Source of the DNA: an uncultured Clostridia bacterium
Lineage (GTDB): Bacteria; Bacillota; Clostridia; Oscillospirales; Oscillospiraceae
DNA: 5,034 nucleotides
NCBI GenBank assembly: GCA_937858235.1
Contig: CALLZZ010000220.1
Coordinates: 1 to 5,034 of the forward strand
Direction of reading: 5' to 3'
Shown here: piece by piece, positions 1-5,034 of the stretch
Layout: each line of letters begins with the position of its first letter
Numbering within the stretch: position 1 is the first letter of the stretch
Notes under the pieces: model-generated
The model's input: the letters and a program-made list of their open reading frames with translations, nothing else
Databases searched by the model: none
What the model was told of the DNA's origin: nothing
Program-made: the position numbers and the translations under genes

Positions 1-186
1 AGTTGCAAACACATCTTGACACTGTCAGAAAATCCTGTGCGATTGCTTTTTTATATAACCGCTACATTTGTGATGAAGACAGTCTATTCATATAGTGTCA
101 GAGGAATATTTTATCAATCCCACCACAGAAATCGCTATCATTTATGTGCATGTACAAACGTATTAGAGCAGTTATATAATTTTGTA
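1..186. other. Noncoding leader region upstream of the operon promoter
   Basis: I see no credible gene here on either strand. The one open frame (16-213) starts with TTG, has no ribosome binding site, gives an atypical peptide and runs through the promoter. The stretch is AT-rich. It contains a TGACA-C-TGTCA dyad (17-27) that overlaps a perfect TTGACA hexamer (16-21), although no good -10 box follows at normal spacing. It also has an AGAC-A-GTCT dyad (77-85) and a GTGTCA (95-100) that is the inverse of TGACAC at 17-22. A 9-bp inverted pair (51-59 and 171-179, TTATATAAC/GTTATATAA) is AT-rich and may be chance. The dyads could be regulator sites, but this is inference only. Confidence 0.5.
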
Positions 187-214
187 TTGACTAAACACAA
201 ATACATGCTATAAT
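187..214 (+). promoter_or_regulatory. Strong sigma-A-type promoter with extended -10
   Basis: A -35 box TTGACT (187-192, five of six consensus bases) is followed after 16 nt by a perfect -10 box TATAAT (209-214). A TGC directly before the -10 (206-208) gives the extended -10 TGn motif typical of Gram-positive housekeeping promoters. Transcription should start near 220-222, leaving a 5' leader of about 50 nt before the ATG at 271. It is the best promoter in the window and probably drives the first four genes, perhaps all seven. Confidence 0.78.
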
Positions 215-257
215 TTAAATTGAAAAGTGTTTGTAGCACACTAAATAATTATCATCT

Positions 258-263
258 GGAGGT
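258..263 (+). promoter_or_regulatory. Ribosome binding site fixing the start of the EEP gene
   Basis: GGAGGT sits 7 nt before the ATG at 271. The frame is also open upstream from a TTG at 220, but that codon lies at the predicted transcription start and has no Shine-Dalgarno sequence, so 271 is the correct start. Confidence 0.8.
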
Positions 264-270
264 TAGTGAA

Positions 271-1110
271 ATGAAGGTTATGACATGGAATATTAATCAA
301 CAAAGTGGCAGACGAGACCAAATCCCTGATTTTGTTATAGATGAAATCATGAAAGCGGACATGGCAATTATTACAGAGTTCAAAAAACCGCAAGAAAAAC
401 TGGACGAATTTGAGAAAAAACTAGAAGAGTACTGGCTTTGCTATTCACCTGCCACCCATCACAAAGAAATTCTCATTGCTGTCAAAAAGAAGCTGACGGC
501 AGAACCGATAATTGAAGAATGGGAAAAAGAAGCCGGCGAAAAACCAAATTTTCTGCAAATCTATATAACGGTGAATAAAGTATCGCTAAGGATTATTGGG
601 ACAAGAATAAGAATAGGAAATGGTTCCAGAATTGACTACATTGAGCGAAAGCAACAACTGGACAACCTCATCTGCGAATTGAATAAAGCAAGTAATGAAC
701 GATTGCTTATAGGCGGAGATTTCAATAATTCTATTATTCGTGGAGCTCGGGACAAAACATACTACGAAGTTAGACAAGAATATCATTATACGGAAAAAGG
801 CGAATTGAGTGCACTGTATGACACCTACAATCATCACATTTTGAAAGACGGCTTGCTAGCGGCAGGTCTTATATTACATACACCAGAAAGAAATCAATCC
901 TCTTGGGGATATACTCTACTTAATGGTAATACCGATGATCGGGATGTCGGCTGTATAAAAAATGACCACTTTGCAACGACCGAAACCATAAAACTATCGA
1001 ATGTAGAATACAATATAGACTTTATTACACCTGCAAACGGTTATGTAAAACCGAATATTTATCCTCCATACCCTGACCACGCCATTTTGACTGCGGATTT
1101 AGAATTATAA
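271..1110 (+). CDS. Endonuclease/exonuclease/phosphatase (EEP) family protein
   Basis: This 279-residue protein looks like a single EEP-fold domain (DNase I / exonuclease III / inositol phosphatase superfamily), whose members cleave phosphodiester or phosphomonoester bonds with a divalent metal. Visible motifs, in family order, are: an N-terminal MTWNIN with the metal-site Asn (N7); the ADMAIITEF strand with the metal-binding Glu (E36); GGDFNN (148-153) with the conserved Asp150 and Asn152; NIDFI (248-252), matching the usual RIDYI strand; and a terminal DH pair (269-270) supplying the catalytic Asp-His. The central strand that often carries a His reads IIGTRIRIG (108-116), with no His. Length is normal for the family and there is no signal peptide, so it is probably cytoplasmic. 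It is the first gene after a strong promoter, and the next gene starts 25 nt downstream. The substrate (DNA, RNA, nucleotide or lipid) is unknown. Confidence 0.85.
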   Translation: MKVMTWNINQQSGRRDQIPDFVIDEIMKADMAIITEFKKPQEKLDEFEKKLEEYWLCYSPATHHKEILIAVKKKLTAEPIIEEWEKEAGEKPNFLQIYITVNKVSLRIIGTRIRIGNGSRIDYIERKQQLDNLICELNKASNERLLIGGDFNNSIIRGARDKTYYEVRQEYHYTEKGELSALYDTYNHHILKDGLLAAGLILHTPERNQSSWGYTLLNGNTDDRDVGCIKNDHFATTETIKLSNVEYNIDFITPANGYVKPNIYPPYPDHAILTADLEL

Positions 1111-1135
1111 CTTACTGTTTTAGGAGGCCAAATTG

Positions 1136-1651
1136 ATGGAAAATATGATTAATATCAGATGTAATTGGAAGCACTATTCATTGGAATACCAGATAAAGCG
1201 CAGAGATACATCACAAGATATGTCAAAGTCAGCCGTTCTTTCTCGGATGATACGTGCGGCAGATAAGGTGGAAAAAGGAGACTGGAAGCTTGTAAAAGAA
1301 CTGCTGTCAAAAGTCGAAAAACTTGAGGAAGCCCCTGTTTTTACAAATTTGCAAGCAAAATATGATGAAGAAAGTGCGGAGATTCTTGAACGTGTTAAAT
1401 CAAAAATCCTTTTGGAAATAGATGGTCTAAAAATCCTTCAGGCGCAATATCTATATCAGCTCCTGCAAGTGAATTACCTCGAAGAATTGAAGAAGGAATC
1501 ATTAGGTGCACGGGCAGACAAACAAGTTAAAGCCGAAGATGTAAATATGCCCGAAATGGTAAAACTGTTGGTTGAAATGATTCTCTTAGATAAAGATTCA
1601 GATGCTCTTAAAAAAATTAAGACCATTTTGGTTGATTGGAGCAACAAATGA
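1136..1651 (+). CDS. Unrecognised helical protein, 171 aa
   Basis: I do not recognise this family. The ATG at 1136 is preferred over the adjacent TTG at 1133 because AGGAGG (1122-1127) lies 8 nt before it. The product is soluble, charged and mostly alpha-helical in appearance: Lys, Glu and Leu dominate, with no signal peptide and no membrane segment. A basic N-terminal part (about residues 8-42, with KRR at 21-23) is followed by amphipathic stretches around 43-65 and 78-122 with heptad-like Leu/Ile spacing, then a C-terminal helix around 138-168. I see no catalytic motif. Its end overlaps the next gene by 4 nt (ATGA), so the two are probably translationally coupled and may act together. A structural, adaptor or partner role is a guess from composition and context. 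Confidence 0.75.
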   Translation: MENMINIRCNWKHYSLEYQIKRRDTSQDMSKSAVLSRMIRAADKVEKGDWKLVKELLSKVEKLEEAPVFTNLQAKYDEESAEILERVKSKILLEIDGLKILQAQYLYQLLQVNYLEELKKESLGARADKQVKAEDVNMPEMVKLLVEMILLDKDSDALKKIKTILVDWSNK

Positions 1652-2142
1652 CAAGAGCAAGTGCCATGCAGGCTGTTACAAATATCCTTCAGCAGGATTT
1701 CAAGTATCTTTATAAAAAAGTTAACACCACGATTCACACATTACATTTGACCTTTCAGATGGATTCCAAATCCCATTGCTTACAGATGAGTTTCGATTTT
1801 CAAGAACGCTGGTGCGATATTCTCTGTTTTATTTCTCCAACTGTTCTCACGGTAGATAGTGAGAACTATTGGGAGGCACTGCAAACGGTCAATCTCATTA
1901 ACTGGAATATCAAGTCCAGGGGTCGCTTCTATGTGGATGATTTTGGCGATGTAGCATATAGCCTGCGTATTGATTATGATATGTTAGAAAAATCACCGAA
2001 AATGTATGCAAAGGAAATCGAGTGTGCTGTCGATTTTTGGTCCGACCTTTTTATCCCCATGCTAAATATTTGCCAAGGCAAAGCCTCCTTTGCAGAAGCA
2101 AAGCAGTTTATAGAGGCTATGTGGGGAATGGGGGTAAAGTGA
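1648..2142 (+). CDS. YbjN-like (type III secretion chaperone-like fold) protein
   Basis: This 164-residue protein resembles the YbjN family, small alpha/beta proteins with a fold like type III secretion chaperones and no known catalysis. The best match is the core at residues 82-112: an Asn-containing helix (VNLINWNI), then GRFYVDDFGDVAYSLRIDYD, which fits the family pattern of a GRF-type strand, an acidic turn and a second strand. Upstream, two strands (about 31-39 and 45-62) and downstream a long helix (about 120-142) complete the expected order. The start is the ATG at 1648, which overlaps the previous stop by 4 nt and has GGAG 6 nt upstream; an in-frame TTG at 1636 has no comparable site. 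No secretion system is visible here, so it more likely binds a partner protein, for instance the neighbouring helical product. The family call rests on pattern only. Confidence 0.7.
   Translation: MTRASAMQAVTNILQQDFKYLYKKVNTTIHTLHLTFQMDSKSHCLQMSFDFQERWCDILCFISPTVLTVDSENYWEALQTVNLINWNIKSRGRFYVDDFGDVAYSLRIDYDMLEKSPKMYAKEIECAVDFWSDLFIPMLNICQGKASFAEAKQFIEAMWGMGVK
2130..2135 (+). promoter_or_regulatory. Weak G-rich ribosome binding site before the kinase-like gene
   Basis: GGGGGT lies 6 nt before the ATG at 2142. It is the poorest Shine-Dalgarno match in the window. With the 1-nt TGATG overlap, it suggests that this gene relies on ribosomes finishing the upstream gene. An in-frame GTG at 2139 is a possible alternative start but would add only one residue. 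Confidence 0.45.
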
Positions 2143-2636
2143 TGATAGTCGCTGCTCATGCCGGCACTGGCAAGACATACTTGGCTGAGATGTACCCGGA
2201 TAAGGTGATTGATTTTGTTTGTATGCCATATAAGTATTTATTGTCTGCTGATAAAAAGGACCATGAGGTATGCAAGGCTGAACCCAACCTCATCATGCGA
2301 CCGGAATGGCCAGATAACTATGCCGCCGAACTAATAAGCATGCGGGATAGCGAAAAAATCATTCTGATTCCGCCCGTCATTCCTGTGTTGCAGATGCTTA
2401 ATATAGAGGAAATCCCCTATTTTCTTGTCTATCCGCAACGCGAGGCCAAGGAGGCCTATCTCCGGCGATACATAGATCGTGGGAATAGCGAGACTTTTCT
2501 GGACATTTTCATACAAGGATGGGATTTGTTTTTAGTGGGTATGGAGACACATACAGGTGGACAGCATATTGTTCTCAAACCGCACGAATTTTTGAGCGAT
2601 GCTTTGGCGGTTTTTCCGTTGGATCAGCACGGCTAA
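2142..2636 (+). CDS. Small P-loop nucleotide/polynucleotide kinase-like protein
   Basis: This 164-residue protein starts almost directly with a Walker A motif, AHAGTGKT (5-12, with K11 and T12), after a short hydrophobic strand. This is the layout of adenylate/nucleoside kinase-like P-loop enzymes. A second strand KVIDFV (21-26) occupies the place where such kinases carry an acidic residue for substrate or Mg. KIILIPP (72-78) and IPYFLVYP (91-98) look like core strands of the sheet. The basic segment at 100-116 (R100, R108, R109, R113, ending RGNS) resembles the lid or phosphate-binding helix seen in phage-type nucleotide kinases. The protein is somewhat shorter than typical adenylate kinases. 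The frame is open back to 2022, but the ATG at 2142 follows the stop of the YbjN-like gene with a 1-nt overlap and places the P-loop normally. Phosphate acceptor unknown: nucleotide, nucleic acid 5' end and small molecule all remain possible. Confidence 0.75.
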   Translation: MIVAAHAGTGKTYLAEMYPDKVIDFVCMPYKYLLSADKKDHEVCKAEPNLIMRPEWPDNYAAELISMRDSEKIILIPPVIPVLQMLNIEEIPYFLVYPQREAKEAYLRRYIDRGNSETFLDIFIQGWDLFLVGMETHTGGQHIVLKPHEFLSDALAVFPLDQHG

Positions 2637-2640
2637 GCGT

Positions 2641-2657
2641 AGTGACAGTCAGTGACA
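2641..2657 (+). repeat. Short direct repeat AGTGACA x2 with inner dyad
   Basis: AGTGACA occurs at 2641-2647 and 2651-2657, a 10-nt period that is one helical turn. Between them lies the dyad TGAC-A-GTCA (2643-2651). The arrangement could suit a DNA-binding dimer, but the arms are short and chance is possible. The core GACAGTC also occurs in the upstream noncoding region at 78-84. Confidence 0.3.
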
Positions 2658-2680
2658 CACACATCAACTCCCGCTACACT

Positions 2681-2710
2681 TGGACATTTGCATGATCATT
2701 CTACTATATT
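2681..2710 (+). promoter_or_regulatory. Possible internal promoter before the metallophosphoesterase genes
   Basis: TGGACA (2681-2686) and TATATT (2705-2710) each match five of six consensus bases and are 18 nt apart. An alternative -10, TACTAT (2702-2707), is weaker. Transcription would start near 2717, about 43 nt before the ATG at 2760. The perfect 8-bp palindrome ATGATCAT (2692-2699) lies in the spacer, where a repressor could bind. The 123-nt gap is the largest between genes in the window, which favours a second promoter, but the match is modest. Confidence 0.35.
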
Positions 2711-2721
2711 CCCGAATTGGT

Positions 2722-2739
2722 TCACGGATGAAATCACGG
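2722..2739 (+). repeat. Short direct repeat TCACGG x2 in the mRNA leader
   Basis: TCACGG occurs at 2722-2727 and 2734-2739, a 12-nt spacing, just upstream of the ribosome binding site AAGGAG (2747-2752). I see no stable hairpin or known riboswitch. Its significance is uncertain. Confidence 0.2.
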
Positions 2740-2759
2740 TTCTGTAAAGGAGAGATTAA

Positions 2760-3452
2760 ATGGTCTATATTACTGGCGATTGCCACGGTGATTTTGAAAG
2801 AATCATAGAATTTTGCGAGGATGTTTGCACCGCAGCCGAGGATGACATACTCGTCATTCTTGGTGATGCAGGGATTAACTACCATGGCAGTCCGTCCGAC
2901 AATGAGCTAAAGCAAATGCTTAGCGATTTGCCCATTACGCTACTCTGTATTCATGGCAACCATGAGATGCGCCCCGAGAGTATCGACACCTATGATGAAG
3001 CAGAGTGGAATGACGGAATCGTCTATGTTGAGCCAGAATATCCTAACCTTTTATTCGCCAAGGACGGTGAAATATACAACCTTGAAGGCCGCCGTTGCAT
3101 CGCCATTGGCGGAGCATACAGCGTGGATAAATACAGTCGCACACCCCATGTGAATTGGTGGCCAGATGAGCAACCATCAGACGAGATTATGGCACAAGTC
3201 GAGGCGCGGCTTTCCAAAGAGCGTTGGCGTGTGGATGCAGTGTTCTCGCATACCTGTCCGTTAAAGTACATTCCGCGCGAAGAATTTTTACCTAATATCA
3301 ACCAAGCCAATGTGGACAGAAGTACCGAGGAGTGGTTGGATAGTATCGAGGACAGACTGACGTACGATATCTGGTACTGCGGCCATTGGCATACAGATAA
3401 GCGTGATAATAATATCGTTTTTATGTTTCAAGATTACAGAGACCTGCTTTAG
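2760..3452 (+). CDS. Calcineurin-like metallophosphoesterase
   Basis: This 230-residue enzyme has the full set of calcineurin-like phosphoesterase motifs that hold two metal ions: GDCHG (6-10; D7, H9), LGDAGIN (34-40; D36), GNHE (66-69; N67, H68), the His of SHTCPL (163-168) and GHWH (208-211). The segment GGAYSVDK (117-124) with a nearby NWWPDEQP (132-139) marks a subgroup I have often seen in Firmicutes and Actinobacteria, with no well-defined substrate. The second motif lacks the DRG of PPP-type protein phosphatases, so a protein phosphatase role is less likely than hydrolysis of a nucleotide or other small phosphoester. The start is well set by AAGGAG (2747-2752), 7 nt upstream. There is no signal peptide, so it is probably cytoplasmic. 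The next gene, also a phosphoesterase but from a different subgroup, begins 29 nt after its stop. Confidence 0.9.
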   Translation: MVYITGDCHGDFERIIEFCEDVCTAAEDDILVILGDAGINYHGSPSDNELKQMLSDLPITLLCIHGNHEMRPESIDTYDEAEWNDGIVYVEPEYPNLLFAKDGEIYNLEGRRCIAIGGAYSVDKYSRTPHVNWWPDEQPSDEIMAQVEARLSKERWRVDAVFSHTCPLKYIPREEFLPNINQANVDRSTEEWLDSIEDRLTYDIWYCGHWHTDKRDNNIVFMFQDYRDLL

Positions 3453-3481
3453 CGCAGGGGCAGATTTTCAAGGAGGAAGAC

Positions 3482-4288
3482 ATGATTTTTGCGCTTTCAG
3501 ACATCCACGGGCATTTTCATCAGTTGCGTCGCCGTATATCGCAACTGGAGCATTTAGAGTCCTTTGCTGCCGGAAAGGATACACTCGTTTTACTGGGTGA
3601 CTACATAAATAGGGGCAAATTCAGTTATCGTACCCTGGAGTTTATCTGGAAGCTCACCCAAGCTTCAAAGAACAATCTAGTTGTCCTGCGTGGCAACCAC
3701 GAGGATGACTTTTTGGAATTCATTGATGGGGATGACACTTGGCTATCGGCAGATAAGGGCTTGCGCACTGTGGGGGGCTTTCTCATCCCCGAGGAAGAGG
3801 AGTGTATCAAGGAGCTGGCGCAGGGCGGCAAGTTCGCGGAGGTTAGCGACTATGTCCGTTCTTGCATCAAGGAGCGCCATGCACCCCTGCTTCATTGGCT
3901 CAGGAAGCTACCCTACTACTATGAATCAGAGAAACAGATTTTCGTCCACGCAGGTGTGGATGAAGAGGCAGAGGAGGATTGGAAATGGGGGACTGCAGAT
4001 TATTTCTTTGTCGGCAAATATCCGCCCACGACAGGTTGGTTTTACAAGGATATCATTGCCGGACACACCTCGGCCAAAAGCGTTTCGGGTAATCCAGACC
4101 ACAAGGGAATTTATTGGGACGGACAGAGCCACTACTTCATTGATGGCGGTGCGGATCAAGGCGGCAGACTGCTTTGCCTGGCCTATGATGAGGAAACAGG
4201 CCGCTACTACGAGCTTCTCCCCACCGATCGGCTTTCCGCAATACTTAAAGCGGGCAGGGTAGTCTATGATGAGTTTATACCACTATAA
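3482..4288 (+). CDS. PPP-type metallophosphatase (serine/threonine phosphatase-like)
   Basis: This 268-residue protein belongs to the PPP-like branch of metallophosphoesterases, which includes bacterial protein Ser/Thr phosphatases, diadenosine tetraphosphatases and the phosphatase domain of bacterial RNA end-repair enzymes. Motifs: SDIHG (6-10; D7, H9), GDYINRG (39-45; D40, R44), GNHED (71-75; N72, H73), FVHAGVD (154-160; H156) and AGHT (193-196; H195), followed by the usual FIDGGA (219-224) strand. The second motif has Asn43 where PPP enzymes normally carry an Asp that supports the catalytic His, a substitution that may tune activity or specificity. A perfect AAGGAGG (3470-3476) lies 5 nt before the ATG. 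The insertion at about residues 80-135, rich in acidic and basic residues, lies between the metal motifs and may shape the substrate pocket. The gene is visibly more GC-rich than those at the start of the window. Confidence 0.88.
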   Translation: MIFALSDIHGHFHQLRRRISQLEHLESFAAGKDTLVLLGDYINRGKFSYRTLEFIWKLTQASKNNLVVLRGNHEDDFLEFIDGDDTWLSADKGLRTVGGFLIPEEEECIKELAQGGKFAEVSDYVRSCIKERHAPLLHWLRKLPYYYESEKQIFVHAGVDEEAEEDWKWGTADYFFVGKYPPTTGWFYKDIIAGHTSAKSVSGNPDHKGIYWDGQSHYFIDGGADQGGRLLCLAYDEETGRYYELLPTDRLSAILKAGRVVYDEFIPL

Positions 4289-4310
4289 CTATTGATGGAG
4301 GGAACTGCAC

Positions 4311-5034
4311 ATGACGAAGATACCCATGTCCGAGTTTATGAGGAACTATTGCAAGGAACAGCATATTGTCTTTTCCGGTTTTGAGCGGGCTACTATTTTA
4401 TGGAATTCAAATCTCGTGCGGAAGGACAAGCTCACTGTGCTCCGAGATATTGCAGAGACAACTTCAGACGAGACACTGAGAAGGCAAATTGAGGAGCGGC
4501 TTTTCTACGAGGCGGAGATAGAACGCCGCTTTGTGGAAAACAGTGGGGGGAACTATATATTTGGTGTCTCCTTTGATGACGAAGATCGGTGTAACGGACA
4601 CTTCTCTGCGCTTGAATCAGCCTTGGCCTATGGCAGAGAGCATGCCAATAAAACCTTCGAAGTGGGAAAATTTCCTATCGCGGACAAGGCACCACCCAAG
4701 GCAAGAAGATATTTTCATCTCAACCGCTACTGCATTGCGGACCGCCTCGGCGTAGCTGTCAGGCAGGTTAGGGATGAGCAAACTGAATTCTATGAGGACC
4801 CTCACCAAGAGAACCCTGTTGCTCACTGCGAATATAGTATAGATGGCGAAATAATCGGTATTTGGTCGGAGGAAGCCCCCTATCCCATTGAAATAGGCGA
4901 TCCCCATCGGTTTGAAAACAAATTCTTCGCTCCCCCGAACCCTTTTGAAAGGGGCGACTTGGTCCGGGTAGTAGGTGACCCGGAGCTGGGTGTTGTGAGC
5001 ACCTCTCAGGCTGAGTGGGAGGAGTTTCTCGAGC
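4311..5034 (+). CDS. Unrecognised protein, partial at right edge
   Basis: An open frame starts at the ATG at 4311, 8 nt after GGAGGG (4297-4302) and 22 nt after the previous stop, and runs to the window edge without a stop. At least 241 codons are present and the C-terminus is missing. I do not recognise a named family. The N-terminal 75 residues look like a helical domain, with FSGFERATILWNSNL (21-35), an IAETTSDETLRRQIEERL helix (47-64) and an acidic tail; similar starts occur in uncharacterised Firmicute accessory proteins. The middle (about 80-190) mixes short strands and helices with aromatic residues. The part near the edge, FERGDLVRVVGDPELGVV (212-229), looks like a small beta-barrel of the SH3 type. 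There is no signal peptide or membrane segment. Its short spacing places it in the same transcript as the two phosphoesterases, so a role with them is likely but undefined. Confidence 0.8.
   Translation, partial: MTKIPMSEFMRNYCKEQHIVFSGFERATILWNSNLVRKDKLTVLRDIAETTSDETLRRQIEERLFYEAEIERRFVENSGGNYIFGVSFDDEDRCNGHFSALESALAYGREHANKTFEVGKFPIADKAPPKARRYFHLNRYCIADRLGVAVRQVRDEQTEFYEDPHQENPVAHCEYSIDGEIIGIWSEEAPYPIEIGDPHRFENKFFAPPNPFERGDLVRVVGDPELGVVSTSQAEWEEFLE

Noticed and set aside
16..44. TTGACA at 16-21 as a second promoter
   Set aside because: The -35 is perfect, but the bases at the expected -10 position (GCGATT) do not fit, so I did not call it.
51..179. 9-bp inverted pair TTATATAAC / GTTATATAA
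   Set aside because: It is short, AT-rich, imperfectly flanked and 111 nt apart; it does not look like mobile element ends and can arise by chance.
16..213. 65-codon open frame in the leader
   Set aside because: It starts with TTG, lacks a ribosome site, has an unusual composition and ends inside the strong promoter, so it is unlikely to be a gene.
1136..2142. Toxin-antitoxin pair
   Set aside because: The small coupled genes prompted the idea, but neither product shows a toxin or antitoxin motif and both are long for such a pair.
2601..2640. Rho-independent terminator after the kinase-like gene
   Set aside because: A T-run at 2611-2615 lies inside the gene and no GC-rich stem precedes it; no convincing hairpin plus T-tract occurs anywhere between genes.
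3023..3310. 95-codon antisense frame inside the first metallophosphoesterase gene
   Set aside because: The sense strand encodes a protein with every family motif, and the antisense frame has no ribosome site or recognisable protein.
3681..4262. 193-codon + frame overlapping the PPP-type phosphatase gene
   Set aside because: It is a shifted-frame shadow rich in Arg, Ser and Met with no motif; the phosphatase frame is clearly the coding one.
4531..4907. Short frames on both strands within the last gene
   Set aside because: The frame from 4311 is open to the edge with a strong ribosome site and coherent protein composition, so these are shadows.

Overview
The window reads as accessory DNA from a low- to mid-GC Firmicute, most likely a clostridial-type genome or one of its integrated elements. 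This is inferred from strong AGGAGG-type ribosome binding sites before most genes, a consensus sigma-A-type promoter, tightly packed genes all on the + strand, and protein families common in Clostridia. I see no rRNA, tRNA, CRISPR array, transposase, integrase or phage structural gene, so the element type cannot be fixed.

Layout: positions 1-270 are noncoding and end in a strong extended -10 promoter (187-214) about 50 nt ahead of the first gene. The first block holds (1) an endonuclease/exonuclease/phosphatase (EEP) fold enzyme (271-1110), (2) an unrecognised 171-residue helical protein (1136-1651), (3) a YbjN-like protein with a type III secretion chaperone-like fold (1648-2142), and (4) a small P-loop kinase-like protein (2142-2636). 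Genes 2-3 overlap by 4 nt and genes 3-4 by 1 nt, which suggests translational coupling. A 123-nt gap (2637-2759) carries short repeats and a possible internal promoter. The second block holds (5) a calcineurin-like metallophosphoesterase (2760-3452), (6) a PPP-type metallophosphatase (3482-4288) and (7) an unrecognised protein that begins at 4311 and runs off the right edge without a stop.

No obvious terminator separates the genes, so the seven may form one operon or two in tandem. Four of the seven products are predicted to make or break phosphoester or phosphoanhydride bonds: one kinase-like protein and three metal-dependent hydrolases. The cluster therefore looks like a phosphoryl-transfer module acting on nucleotides, nucleic acid ends or phosphoproteins. 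The substrate cannot be read from sequence. The second half, especially 3450-5034, is visibly richer in G+C than the first 2 kb, which suggests the cluster was assembled from two sources.
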